Below are positions 1 to 8,150 of a DNA stretch of 35,790 bases, one piece after another. Location of the stretch: assembly GCA_947629635.1 (NCBI GenBank), contig CANREO010000003.1, positions 1 to 35,790 on the forward strand, written 5' to 3'. This DNA is from an uncultured Clostridia bacterium. Lineage in GTDB: Bacteria; Bacillota; Clostridia; Christensenellales; CAG-917. The position numbers were made by a program, and so were the translations under genes. Below the pieces are notes generated by a model. It worked only from the letters and a program-made list of their open reading frames with translations. It was not told the origin of the DNA and ran no database searches. The first letter of the stretch is position 1, and every line of letters starts with the position of its first letter.

Positions 1-1202
1 AGCGCGCTCTTTCGTCTTGCGCTCTCTCTCGCCATCCTTGCCGCTTCGCGAGCGCGCTGTGCGGTGATTGTTTTAAGCACAAGTTCCTTTGCTTCTCTGG
101 GATGTTCCTCTAGATAAGTTCCGAAGCCCTCCGTAACTCCCTTTGCGACGGCGCTCCTCATACTGCTGTTGCCGAGTTTGGTTTTGGTCTGCCCTTCGAA
201 TTGCGGCTCCGCCAACTTTACGGAAATGACTGCCGTAAGTCCCTCTCGCACGTCCTCGCCGCTCAGTTTTTCGCTGCCCTTCAATATTCCGGCTCTGCTG
301 CCGTAATCATTTATTATCTTAGTCAACGCCGCCTTAAAGCCGTCCAGATGCGTGCCGCCCTCTTCGGTATTTATATTGTTGGCAAAGGCAAGGATGGTCT
401 CCGAATAGCTGTCATTGTATTGCATCGCGACTTCTATCTCGCTATCCACATATTTTTCGTCAAAATATATGACTTCGGGGAATATTGTTTCCTTTGTCTT
501 GTTCATCTCCTCGACAAACGACACTATTCCGCCCTCATAGCAGAACGTCTCCTTTCGCTCCGGATCGCAACGATGATCGCAAATGTCGATCACAAGCCCT
601 TTGTTGAGGTAGGCAAGTTCTCTCAGCCTTGATTTCATCGTGTCGTAGTTGAATTCAAGCGTTTCGAAGATCTCGTCGTCCGGGTAGAAAGTAATGGTCG
701 TACCCGTTCCCTCCGCTTCGCCTACGACAGCGAGAGGGCGCTCCGCAATGCCTCTGTTGAAGCGAATGCGGTATAGCTTGCCGTTTTGTCTTACCTCTGC
801 CACGAGCCACTCGGAAAGCGCGTTGACGCAACTGACGCCCACTCCGTGCAATCCTCCCGAAATTTTGTAGCCTCCGCTGCCGAATTTGCCGCCCGCATGA
901 AGCTTGGTCAACACCACTTCGACTGCGCTTTTGCCCTCTTTTTCGATAATGCCCGTAGGTATGCCGCGGCCGTTATCCGTCACGCGTACCGCACCGTCGG
1001 CAAGTATTTCCACCGAAATGTGCGTACAAAAACCGGCGAGCGCTTCGTCTATGGAGTTGTCCACGACCTCTGTCACCAAATGATGCAGACCGCGCACGTC
1101 CGTTGAGCCGATGTACATGCCCGGACGCTTTCTAACGGGGTCGAGCCCTTCCAGCACCTGAATGTCGCCGGCGTCGTAACTGTGTTTCACTTCGTCTGAC
1201 AT
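1..1202 (-). CDS. gyrB: DNA gyrase subunit B, N-terminal part (runs off the left edge)
   Basis: ATPase subunit of the type II topoisomerase that introduces negative supercoils. About 400 codons are present and the frame stays open at the left edge. The start ATG (1202-1200) is preceded by GGAGG at 1207-1211, four bases away. The translation begins MSDEVKHSYDAGDIQVLEGL and carries the GHKL ATPase motifs: VVDNSIDEA, DNGRGIPTG and GGLHGVGVSCVNALS, the last being the ATP-lid glycines. The transducer domain follows with EGGTHLDGFKAALT and FEGQTKTKLGN, and the visible part ends with the arginine-rich ARRKSA stretch that links to the TOPRIM domain. gyrB normally sits next to recF, but here recF is about 7 kb away in the same orientation. 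gyrB versus parE cannot be proved from the N-terminal part alone; the origin context favours gyrB. Confidence 0.95.
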   Translation of the reverse strand, partial: MSDEVKHSYDAGDIQVLEGLDPVRKRPGMYIGSTDVRGLHHLVTEVVDNSIDEALAGFCTHISVEILADGAVRVTDNGRGIPTGIIEKEGKSAVEVVLTKLHAGGKFGSGGYKISGGLHGVGVSCVNALSEWLVAEVRQNGKLYRIRFNRGIAERPLAVVGEAEGTGTTITFYPDDEIFETLEFNYDTMKSRLRELAYLNKGLVIDICDHRCDPERKETFCYEGGIVSFVEEMNKTKETIFPEVIYFDEKYVDSEIEVAMQYNDSYSETILAFANNINTEEGGTHLDGFKAALTKIINDYGSRAGILKGSEKLSGEDVREGLTAVISVKLAEPQFEGQTKTKLGNSSMRSAVAKGVTEGFGTYLEEHPREAKELVLKTITAQRAREAARMARESARRKSA

Positions 1203-1268
1203 TTTTCCTCCAACATAAATATATACACATCAAGTATATATTCTATATACATTGTAATATTTAAACAT

Positions 1269-1297
1269 ATAGTAACACTTATATTAGGAAAAATCAA
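1269..1297 (-). promoter_or_regulatory. gyrB promoter candidate
   Basis: On the minus strand TTGATT (1297-1292) and TACTAT (1274-1269) are separated by 17 bases. This puts the transcript start about 60 bases before the gyrB ATG, in very A+T-rich DNA. Both hexamers are imperfect, so this is a candidate only. Confidence 0.45.
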
Positions 1298-1298
1298 C

Positions 1299-1337
1299 AA
1301 AAAAATAGGGCGTCGCTCAAAAATGCGCCAAACGCCC
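1299..1337 (-). terminator. Terminator of the DUF4838 gene
   Basis: Read on the minus strand, GGGCGT (1337-1332) pairs with ACGCCC (1313-1308), with a further short GCG/CGC pairing inside, followed by a T-rich run (1307-1299). It lies between the end of the DUF4838 gene and the gyrB promoter and separates the two transcripts. Confidence 0.7.
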
Positions 1338-1372
1338 CAAAATTTAATATTGAGTTGTCTTTGTGTTTGTCC

Positions 1373-3517
1373 CTATGCGCCGCGCTTACGCCTCAAATAA
1401 GCGCCTCTGAAGAGTTTTATCGCCACAATCGCGCACGCAGCAAGCGCCACGGAAAAAGCAAGACCTACGCAAAGACCGATGAGCGACGTCCGTTTTTGCG
1501 CAAGCTTTTCGGGGTATGTATAGTTTATAAACGCGCTCATTTCGTATTCGGCGCCGACTTCGTTGACGCGCAAAATGTCATGTTTTGCCGTCAATGCCTT
1601 AAATCTTTCAAATGCTTGCTCTTTTTCGGCAAACGTTGTGGAATCGGCCATCATTAACGCATAGTCGACATTCACTTGAAACTCTTCCACAAAGAAGCGC
1701 GTCGCGTCATCTTGCGCCAACTCGTAAGCCTCTGACAGGAGCTGCGAATATTTGCGCAAATTCTTCTTGCTCAAATAGTCCCTCTCATGGTAGGTTATCT
1801 CGTCATAAATATCCATCTCCCACGCCTTTTCCGCCTCGTTGTGCATAATATCCAGGTACTCGGCGATCTTCGGCGCCGCTTCTTTATACGTCACCTTCAA
1901 ATACTTGCCTGTCAGCTTATTTACGTCGACGTCGATGTCCCAAAGTTGTCTTGCAAGTAGATAGCTGCGCAGCCTTGCCTGTTCGTCGTTTTTCTCGCGG
2001 CTTCCCTGATGGAAGACCATATCCACGCCGTTCTCCTTATAAAACTTAAGATTTTCCTGTTGCACGGCATAATTGGGGAAAGGACAAAGCAAATGGCGGA
2101 AATTGACCGTATAATCCCAAATTGCGATATGTTTGCTTATTTTTGACCAGCCCTCTACCATTTTTTTGGCTTGAGCAGAGTTCATAAACCCATATTTAGA
2201 CGAATGCAATTGCGAGGAGCTCAGCGGCGCTATGGTTATGCTGACGTTGTCTCTGAGCGTTATATTGCGAGGCACGACTTTGGTGTAAAAATACGCAAGC
2301 GTGCATATGCGCTTGTCGGGATGCCGACTTGCGATCTCGTTTATGATCTCAAGCATCACGCCGGCGTGTGAGCCGTATTTCAAAAATTTTGCCGTACATT
2401 GTGAGCATTCGCAATGCATTCTGCTGTCATTTATGGAAAAATCCCAATAGATAGCGTCGGGATATTGTTCCATAAGTTCGGACATGCCATTGTCAATGAT
2501 ATCCACGATGTCGGGATTCGACAGGCACAGCTGACCCGGAAGCCCGTTATATTCCGTACGTCGTTTGCCGGCGATCAACGAATAATATTCGGGGTGAGTA
2601 TCGAAATACTTTTCTGGCGGCACAAACGTATAGACGCTGTGGCACCAAGTCCCCCACTGCGCGTTGCCGTCGTTCAGTCCGCTGCCTTTATCCGTAAAGA
2701 TGTAATCGCCGGTCCCGTTGGATTTTATACGTCTACTCCAATTTAGCTTTGTTACGGGGACTTCTTTGCTTACGAAATCGTTAACTTCGTATTGATATAT
2801 TCTGCGCCAGGCAAAGTCCGGGTTGTCCACTCTGCCGCCGTCGGCCGGAAGGCATATCGTCCTCATTTTGGGGATGTAGTCGTACTTTGCCTCTTCACGC
2901 ACAAACATGCAACCGAGGTCGTTTTCCAAGAAGCAATATATGCCGTTTGCAGTGCCCGACGTGCCGTCGTTGGAAACCTCTTTTCCAAGTTCTTCATATA
3001 CAGTTGTACGTTTTTGTCCGCAAATGTATATATTTCCTCCGCCGTACATCAGCCTGTATCCGTCGTCCTTGACCTCTTCTAACAGTTTGTCCGCTTGTTC
3101 TCCGCTTGTGGGCACGTCGTTAAGCACGATCATCGGCGAACTCGACGCTTCGCTTATTATCTCAAATCCGTCTGCGTCGCCCACTTCATCTATACTTTTG
3201 CCGCTGACCATCTGTCTGAGCACACTCTGCATATAGATGGCGTCCGCCTCCAATGATTCGGCGTACTCGGGTCTCAACAGTATTTTAAAGTCGGAGACTC
3301 CGTCGCGAGCAAGATAGATCCCTCCTTCCTTGTCGGCGGCCATCTCCGAGACAAATTTCTCCTCGTCCCAATCGTCCAAATGCTCGCCGATCGCAATTTT
3401 ATACATATTTGTTTTTATGAGAGTATAACAGCAAGCAAGTACTATACCAAGCGCCGCGATAAACGCGACAAGCGCGATGAGAAATATTTTAAGCTGCTTT
3501 TTTGCTTTCTCAGACAT
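1373..3517 (-). CDS. DUF4838 glycosidase-like protein anchored at both ends
   Basis: A 714-residue protein of the DUF4838 family, which resembles alpha-glucuronidases and family-20-like glycosidases; no substrate is established. I chose the inner ATG at 3517 (MSEKAKKQLK) because a G-rich GGGGGG lies about six bases before it and the membrane segment follows directly; an in-frame ATG at 3550 would add 11 residues. An N-terminal membrane helix (about residues 9-30) precedes a long outside domain. The family core is visible in the stretch with WGTWCHSVYTFVPPEKYF, the CECSQC cysteine cluster, and YWDFSINDS, a likely acidic catalytic loop. A second hydrophobic helix near the C-terminus (LIGLCVGLAFSVALAAC) is followed by a basic end (LRRKRGA). 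Both termini are therefore probably inside the cell with the glycosidase-like domain outside. It has its own terminator before gyrB. Confidence 0.8.
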   Translation of the reverse strand: MSEKAKKQLKIFLIALVAFIAALGIVLACCYTLIKTNMYKIAIGEHLDDWDEEKFVSEMAADKEGGIYLARDGVSDFKILLRPEYAESLEADAIYMQSVLRQMVSGKSIDEVGDADGFEIISEASSSPMIVLNDVPTSGEQADKLLEEVKDDGYRLMYGGGNIYICGQKRTTVYEELGKEVSNDGTSGTANGIYCFLENDLGCMFVREEAKYDYIPKMRTICLPADGGRVDNPDFAWRRIYQYEVNDFVSKEVPVTKLNWSRRIKSNGTGDYIFTDKGSGLNDGNAQWGTWCHSVYTFVPPEKYFDTHPEYYSLIAGKRRTEYNGLPGQLCLSNPDIVDIIDNGMSELMEQYPDAIYWDFSINDSRMHCECSQCTAKFLKYGSHAGVMLEIINEIASRHPDKRICTLAYFYTKVVPRNITLRDNVSITIAPLSSSQLHSSKYGFMNSAQAKKMVEGWSKISKHIAIWDYTVNFRHLLCPFPNYAVQQENLKFYKENGVDMVFHQGSREKNDEQARLRSYLLARQLWDIDVDVNKLTGKYLKVTYKEAAPKIAEYLDIMHNEAEKAWEMDIYDEITYHERDYLSKKNLRKYSQLLSEAYELAQDDATRFFVEEFQVNVDYALMMADSTTFAEKEQAFERFKALTAKHDILRVNEVGAEYEMSAFINYTYPEKLAQKRTSLIGLCVGLAFSVALAACAIVAIKLFRGAYLRRKRGA

Positions 3518-3900
3518 TCGACCGCCCCCCCGAATTTTTAACGCGCTCATTATATCATATATACAGAATAATGTAAATATTTAGTTGCTATTGGCAGCTT
3601 TTGATCGGCCTTTTGCGTAGAAGGCAGAAATTCGCACGCCATTAAGTGTACGCGCATGACGATTATAAACGTTGAGCATTAGAAAAACTCTCGTAATTTG
3701 TTTACAATTAAACTTATTTCAGTCGTCTGCAATATATTGCGCCGCAGCGTGCAGGTCTCTCGTCACCGGCCATGCAAAAATACACAAAAAAACAAGATGC
3801 GAAACGTGTGAAACTCCCGTTTTTCAAGCCGCGGAAAAATTTGGGTGAAAGACCCCTATAATTTTACATGGAGTAAACGCAAAACTTTCCGCATCATCCC

Positions 3901-3923
3901 TAAAAAGCCCACTGTTTAGTGGC
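3901..3923 (-). terminator. Weak hairpin and T-run after the 76-codon ORF
   Basis: On the minus strand CCACT (3922-3918) pairs with AGTGG (3913-3909) over a four-base loop, followed by GCTTTTTA. The stem is short. It lies 43 bases past the end of the 76-codon ORF and is the only thing apart from the ribosome site that suggests the ORF is transcribed. Confidence 0.35.
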
Positions 3924-3937
3924 ATTTTAGCACAATT

Positions 3938-3953
3938 TGTTTTACATGAAACA
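3938..3953. other. parS: parS-like site, two mismatches
   Basis: TGTTTTACATGAAACA differs at two positions from the consensus TGTTTCACGTGAAACA. It is 17 bases from the perfect site next to it, so ParB bound at 3971-3986 could occupy both. Confidence 0.6.
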
Positions 3954-3966
3954 ATCCCGAATTTTT

Positions 3967-4197
3967 TCATTGTTTCACGTGAAACATAGATTTTTCATTG
4001 CGAATTGCCCAATATGGGAAATAATTAACGATGTACACAAGTTCGAGACGATCAAACGCATATCGGCTATTTTCCATGTCGATGCCAGGGTGATAAACTT
4101 GCAAAAATATTAACGCCACCGTAAAATGTATGTCCAAAACAACAAACGCTCGCCGGTTTTTTACCAACGAAAAAATCAAGTGCGGCTCATCGCGCAA
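3967..4197 (-). CDS. Doubtful 76-residue ORF ending in a parS site
   Basis: A TTG start at 4197 is preceded by AGGAGAGG (4214-4207), nine bases away, which is a fair ribosome site. The product is hydrophobic in its centre (FTVALIFLQVY) and ends SMFHVKQ, the last five residues being encoded by the perfect parS palindrome and its flank. A weak hairpin terminator follows. I recognise no family. Its sole support is the ribosome site and the terminator; it may be the remnant of a longer gene or chance coding over the parS region. Confidence 0.3.
   Translation of the reverse strand: MRDEPHLIFSLVKNRRAFVVLDIHFTVALIFLQVYHPGIDMENSRYAFDRLELVYIVNYFPYWAIRNEKSMFHVKQ
3971..3986. other. parS: Perfect parS centromere site
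   Basis: TGTTTCACGTGAAACA matches the bacterial parS consensus at all 16 positions and is a perfect palindrome. ParB nucleates here and spreads for chromosome segregation. parA and parB lie about 2.5 kb away, a usual arrangement near an origin. The site overlaps the last codons of the 76-codon minus-strand ORF. Confidence 0.95.
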
Positions 4198-4244
4198 AAA
4201 ACACGGCCTCTCCTAATTATTATCTTTATATAATTCGAGTGCTT

Positions 4245-4260
4245 TGTTTCATGTGAAACA
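4245..4260. other. parS: parS-like site, one mismatch
   Basis: TGTTTCATGTGAAACA differs from the consensus at one central position. Single-mismatch parS sites are commonly functional. Confidence 0.8.
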
Positions 4261-4744
4261 TTTTTGCACATTATAATGATCATATGCAAAATAAATTGAG
4301 TTCGATAACATGGCTGATATGGCGCACAATCATTAATGTAAACAGAAAATAAATGTATAGGGACGGCGTTTTTAAATGTTGTAAGTTGGCAGTAGTTTCT
4401 CCATTTGATATGTTTTTGGCAAATTAGATTGCCGAATTTCTAAAATTTGTAACACAAATAAAGTTTAGCCTCTCAGCCAATTATTGCTTAATATTGCGAC
4501 CCGTTTTAAAAACTATGAGTTTTTTTACATCATCCATCACACAACATTGATACAACGTTTCGATTAAACTGTTAACGCGTAAAAACCATTACATGAAAAC
4601 GTAACGTATGGTTGCGCGTCAAAACATCCAATTTATCGACAAGACAATGGAATTATAAGCTAAAAGGATTTGCGCTCATGTGTTTGTAAAAATAGGCCGT
4701 TTTATAGATCTGACAATGTTTTAGTCTATAAATTTGTTTACAAC

Positions 4745-5467
4745 TTAACTATTTTTGACGGGAGGCAATGTTCCGACATTGTCCGTGGCTGCCGCCAGGA
4801 TGTCGGGCATAATTTCTTCGTACTTTGTAAGCCCTTTTGAAACCGCTTGCACAAAACAATCTTTGGCGTTGCCGTCCGCGCTATCGGAAACCACCTTTAC
4901 GGAAAGTAACGGGATGGAGTTGCGCTCGCAAGCAATGGCAAGGCCCGCAAGTTCCATGTCGCAAATGTCGCAATCCATAGCTCTGAGGGCCTTCTTTTGC
5001 TCGTCAGATCCTATAAAAACATCGCCGCTTGCTACGCTCACTCTTTTCAAGGGACGTTTTGTTGCCGCCAGTACAAGAGTGATAAACCGCTCGTTCAAAT
5101 AAAAATATTCATCACTCTTACCGTCGTACTGTCCGCGCTTTGCTCCGTCGATGAGGGAAGTGTCAAATTGATAGTGGCACACTCTGGATGCAAGCACGAG
5201 TTCACCTACGCCGAGGGAGGGGCGCAACGCGCCCGCAAAACCGAAATTGACAACCGCTTCCACGTCAAAAAGGTCCTTCAGCAGTTGCACCGCCATTGCC
5301 GCTCTTATTTCTCCGACGCCGCCGGTGGCAAGATATACGAGATGCTCTCCAATGGCAAACTTGCACACGCGTACGCCGCTTATAAAGCTTTCCGCCTCCA
5401 AATTGCCAAGTTTTTCGTAAACGGGCATGGTTTCTTCCGCCATAGCCGTAATAATGCCGATCCTCAT
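4745..5467 (-). CDS. mtnN: 5'-methylthioadenosine/S-adenosylhomocysteine nucleosidase
   Basis: Hydrolyses methylthioadenosine and S-adenosylhomocysteine to adenine plus the thioribose sugar, recycling methyl-transfer by-products. The 240-residue product starts at the ATG at 5467 with AAGGAGG ending five bases before it; an upstream in-frame start (5527) would add 20 residues but has no ribosome site. Family marks are all present: MRIGIITAMAEE with the catalytic Glu12 region, the glycine-rich TGGVGEIRAA, SGDVFI, CDMELAGLA with the ribose-binding Met-Glu, and VVSDSADG with the catalytic Asp. It diverges from rsmG, a 16S rRNA methyltransferase that produces S-adenosylhomocysteine, which is at least a sensible neighbour. 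Confidence 0.93.
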   Translation of the reverse strand: MRIGIITAMAEETMPVYEKLGNLEAESFISGVRVCKFAIGEHLVYLATGGVGEIRAAMAVQLLKDLFDVEAVVNFGFAGALRPSLGVGELVLASRVCHYQFDTSLIDGAKRGQYDGKSDEYFYLNERFITLVLAATKRPLKRVSVASGDVFIGSDEQKKALRAMDCDICDMELAGLAIACERNSIPLLSVKVVSDSADGNAKDCFVQAVSKGLTKYEEIMPDILAAATDNVGTLPPVKNS

Positions 5468-5483
5468 AAGCGCCTCCTTTTTT

Positions 5484-5512
5484 ATTGTATCACATGGGGC
5501 TGTAATATTCAA
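5484..5512 (-). promoter_or_regulatory. mtnN promoter
   Basis: On the minus strand TTGAAT (5512-5507) and TACAAT (5489-5484) lie 17 bases apart, with a TG one base before the -10 hexamer. The start of transcription falls about 10 bases before the AAGGAGG ribosome site. Confidence 0.65.
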
Positions 5513-5532
5513 GATACGCTTACTCAAATTTG

Positions 5533-5567
5533 TTGCTTTATATTATTGCAAATGCTAAAATTTAATT
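5533..5567 (+). promoter_or_regulatory. rsmG promoter, extended -10, probably leaderless
   Basis: TGCTAAAAT (5553-5561, extended -10) ends six bases before the rsmG ATG, with TTGCTT as a poor -35 at 5533-5538, 17 bases upstream. No Shine-Dalgarno sequence fits between. The transcript should begin at or within a base or two of the ATG. Confidence 0.6.
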
Positions 5568-6263
5568 ATGGACGCAAAAAATCTCGCTCTGCTAAAAGAC
5601 ACCGCCGCCGATCTGGGCATAAGCCTCGACAAAACGCAACTTGCAAAGTTCGAGGCCTATTATAGCGCGGTCACAGAGAGCAATAAATCGTTCAATCTCA
5701 CATCTATAGTGGATGAAAGGGAGTTTGTAATAAAACATTTTATAGATTCGTTGACGGGGTATGAATATATAAAAGAGCAAGGCTCTCTCATAGATATTGG
5801 CAGCGGCGCCGGATTTCCGGCCATACCGCTTGCAATCGCCGGAGTCAAAAGAGTCGTCGCGCTCGATTCCACTATGAAAAAGGTGAATTTTATTAATTCC
5901 GCGTGCTGCGCGTTGAATATTGCCAACGTCAAAGCGATTTGCGGCAGGGCAGAGGAATCAAGAGCGTATTTTGAACAATTTGACGTTGTGACGGGAAGAG
6001 CCGTCGCCTCTCTTTCCACGCTGATGGAACTTGCCGCGCCCTTTTTGAAGGTGCACGGTCTTTTTGTCGCATACAGAACGGACGGCTCTGAGGCGGCCGC
6101 CGCAGTGCACGCCATGCAAGAACTTAACATGCGCTTGGTAAAGGCGCATGACTTGACGCTTCCCAACGGCGATCCGCGCGCAATAATCGTATATGAAAAG
6201 TTAGCTCCCACTCCGAAAAAATATCCCAGAGCCTGGGGCGCAATAAAGCGTAATCCTCTATAG
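5568..6263 (+). CDS. rsmG: 16S rRNA (guanine-N7) methyltransferase RsmG
   Basis: Methylates the N7 of G527 (E. coli numbering) in 16S rRNA with S-adenosylmethionine; also known as GidB. The 231-residue length is typical. Motif I, the SAM-binding loop, reads LIDIGSGAGFPAIPLAI near residues 81-97, motif II follows as VVALDSTMKK, and VVTGRAVASL is the conserved active-site stretch. The ending AWGAIKRNPL matches the family's usual R-x-P-G/N-x-P-like tail. rsmG next to parA-parB is the classic origin-proximal order in Firmicutes. There is no ribosome site; an extended -10 sits six bases ahead of the ATG, so the mRNA is probably leaderless. Confidence 0.95.
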   Translation: MDAKNLALLKDTAADLGISLDKTQLAKFEAYYSAVTESNKSFNLTSIVDEREFVIKHFIDSLTGYEYIKEQGSLIDIGSGAGFPAIPLAIAGVKRVVALDSTMKKVNFINSACCALNIANVKAICGRAEESRAYFEQFDVVTGRAVASLSTLMELAAPFLKVHGLFVAYRTDGSEAAAAVHAMQELNMRLVKAHDLTLPNGDPRAIIVYEKLAPTPKKYPRAWGAIKRNPL

Positions 6264-6439
6264 TTATCATGGACAATTTGCACAAAAAGGGCGTATTATT
6301 CTTAAAATTTTAAAACCCGATCAGCGATCCTCCGATGATTTTTGTTTATCTGACAATACAATTTATACAATTTGTGTTTTGTGAAACATTTTTGTGAAAC
6401 ATTGTTGATAAAAATTTTACTATGTGCTAAAATTTTGCT
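6264..6439. promoter_or_regulatory. parA control region: tandem parS half-sites, DnaA box over the -35, leaderless start
   Basis: TTGATA (6405-6410) and TAAAAT (6428-6433), spaced 17 bases, form a promoter whose -10 ends six bases before the parA ATG; TG precedes it at 6425-6426. The -35 lies inside TGTTGATAA (6403-6411), a DnaA box with one mismatch. Just upstream are two direct copies of TTTTGTGAAACATT (6377-6390 and 6390-6403), each containing the right half of parS (GTGAAACA). ParB or ParA and DnaA could therefore both act on this promoter. Confidence 0.6.
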
Positions 6440-7207
6440 ATGGCAAAAATCATTTCATTTGCAAATCAAAAGGGCGGAGTGGGCAAGACAACGACTTGCG
6501 TAAATCTTGCCGCTTACATCGCCGCCCTCGGCAAGCGCGTGCTAGTTGTGGATTTCGACCCTCAAGGCAACGCCTCGAGTGCGCTGGGCCTTTTCGATAA
6601 AAAGGCAAAAAACAGCATATATGACGTCATTTGCGACGATTCCGACACGACAAGCGCTGTCCGCGCCGCGGAAGTGAACGGGCTGTTTTTTATTCCGTCA
6701 TCCGACGATCTTGCCGGCGCGGAACTGGAGCTCAGTCAAATCGTCATCGGACGAGAACGGGTGCTTGCCGAAAAGTTGGAACTTCTTAAGGACAATTTCG
6801 ATTACATCTTTATTGACTGTCCGCCCTCCCTCGGGCTGTTGACGGTCAACGCGCTGACCGCTTCAGACGGCGTGATAGTGCCCATACAATGCGAGTATTT
6901 TGCGCTTGAGGGACTGAGTCAGATGATGAATACCGTGCGTCTGGTCAAAAAGCATCTCAATCCGACTCTCGAAGTGCACGGAGTTGTGCTGACCATGTAT
7001 GACAGCCGCGCAAAACTTTCTCGGGGCGTGTTGGAAGAGATCGTAAAATTTTTCGGGGACAGGGTGTATGACGCCAAAATCCCTCGCAACATACGCTTGG
7101 CGGAAGCGCCGAGCTACGGGAAGCCGGTGTTGCTGTATGACAAAAGGTGCGCGGGCGCTATGGCTTACGCCGCGCTTGCAAAAGAGTTTTTAAATAAGGA
7201 GGCATAA
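6440..7207 (+). CDS. parA: Chromosome partitioning ATPase ParA (Soj)
   Basis: Deviant Walker ATPase that moves or positions origins together with ParB-parS and in Bacillus also modulates DnaA. The 255-residue product starts MAKIISFANQ and has the deviant Walker A KGGVGKTTT (residues 11-19), the A' motif VLVVDFDPQGNAS, and Walker B YIFIDCPPSLG. The usual C-terminal RLAEAPSYGKPVLLYD signature is present. It forms an operon with parB, whose ATG follows the parA stop after one base. No ribosome site precedes the ATG; the extended -10 promoter just before it suggests a leaderless mRNA. Confidence 0.97.
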   Translation: MAKIISFANQKGGVGKTTTCVNLAAYIAALGKRVLVVDFDPQGNASSALGLFDKKAKNSIYDVICDDSDTTSAVRAAEVNGLFFIPSSDDLAGAELELSQIVIGRERVLAEKLELLKDNFDYIFIDCPPSLGLLTVNALTASDGVIVPIQCEYFALEGLSQMMNTVRLVKKHLNPTLEVHGVVLTMYDSRAKLSRGVLEEIVKFFGDRVYDAKIPRNIRLAEAPSYGKPVLLYDKRCAGAMAYAALAKEFLNKEA

Positions 7208-7208
7208 T

Positions 7209-8105
7209 ATGGCAAACTCCCGAGGCGGACTCGGAAAGGGCTTAAACGCGCTTTTCAACGACAACGAAACAAATATTTCGGTGGAACTCTCCGAAGATCT
7301 TCCCGTACAAGAGGTTGAGATTTCTCAAATCGACCGCAACCCGAATCAACCCAGAAAGACCTTCAATGAGGAAAGTTTGAGAGAAATGGCGTCCTCTATT
7401 GCCACATACGGCGTGCTACAACCGCTGTTGCTGGTCAAAACGGAAGGCGATCGCTATCTCATCATCGCGGGCGAGCGCCGCTATCGTGCAAGTTTGTTGG
7501 CCGGGCTGAAGCGCGTGCCGGCGATCATACGCGATTTTACTACACAACAAATTCAGGAAATATCCTTGATCGAAAATTTGCACCGCGAGGACTTAAACGC
7601 CATAGAGGCTGCCGAAGGCATGCGCGAGCTTATGGAAAATCATGGCCTTACACAAGAAGAAGTTGCGATAAGGATAGGAAAATCGCGTCCATACGTCACA
7701 AACACTTTGCGTCTTTTGCAATTGCCGAAAGAGGTCACCGCGATGGTTCGCGACGGGTCTCTTTCGCCCGGTCATGCCAGGACGCTTATCTCAATAGATG
7801 ACAAAGAATATCTCATCTCTCTTGCAAAACAGGCATGCCAAAAGAAAATGTCCGTGCGCGAGTTGGAAAACAGCGTCAGACTTTATTTCATTCGCAAAAA
7901 CATTCCGCAAGGGCCGAAAGATCAACAAATCATGCCTCTTGAGTTGAGAGAGCTTGTCAACGATATGAAGAGAGTATTTGCGACAAAGGTCAAAGTGAAG
8001 GGGACAAAAAACTTGGGGCGCTTCACTATAGACTACTTTTCGGAAGACGACCTAAACCGTATACACGATCTTATAGAACTGCTTAAGGGATATAAAAATT
8101 ATTGA
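7209..8105 (+). CDS. parB: Chromosome partitioning protein ParB (Spo0J)
   Basis: parS-binding CTPase that spreads along DNA and loads SMC. The 298-residue product begins GGLGKGLNALF, the ParA-interacting N-terminus typical of Spo0J. The ParB/Sulfiredoxin domain follows with IDRNPNQPRKTF, the CTP-binding GERRYRA (residues about 86-92) and the IQEISLIENLHREDLN box, then the helix-turn-helix TQEEVAIRIGKSRPYVTN. It starts one base after the parA stop and has AAGGAGG at the end of parA, so it is translated from the parA transcript. A hairpin shared with recF ends the operon. The parS sites in the same window fit its target sequence. Confidence 0.97.
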   Translation: MANSRGGLGKGLNALFNDNETNISVELSEDLPVQEVEISQIDRNPNQPRKTFNEESLREMASSIATYGVLQPLLLVKTEGDRYLIIAGERRYRASLLAGLKRVPAIIRDFTTQQIQEISLIENLHREDLNAIEAAEGMRELMENHGLTQEEVAIRIGKSRPYVTNTLRLLQLPKEVTAMVRDGSLSPGHARTLISIDDKEYLISLAKQACQKKMSVRELENSVRLYFIRKNIPQGPKDQQIMPLELRELVNDMKRVFATKVKVKGTKNLGRFTIDYFSEDDLNRIHDLIELLKGYKNY

Positions 8106-8112
8106 TAATAAA

Positions 8113-8150
8113 AATAAGGGTCATCGCGTTGCGACGATCCTTATTTTTTT
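8113..8150. terminator. Bidirectional terminator between parB and recF
   Basis: AATAAGG and TCATCGC pair with GCGACGA and CCTTATT around a three-base loop, followed by a T-run on the plus strand and preceded by an A-run. The stem contains the recF stop codon (8143-8141), so it serves both convergent genes. Confidence 0.8.

Larger units (their letters stand above)
3518..4744. other. 1.2 kb A+T-rich spacer with parS sites, possible origin region
   Basis: No convincing long gene lies here. It contains three parS-like 16-mers (3938-3953, 3971-3986, 4245-4260), one doubtful 76-codon minus-strand ORF (3967-4197) and a small minus-strand hairpin at 3901-3923. The stretch 4261-4744 is strongly A+T-rich, has only one single-mismatch DnaA box (TTATCGACA near 4633) and no RNA gene that I can recognise. 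Its size, A+T content and parS sites make it one of two candidates for an origin-associated spacer, but the DnaA boxes are better at 11877-12042. Confidence 0.5.
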
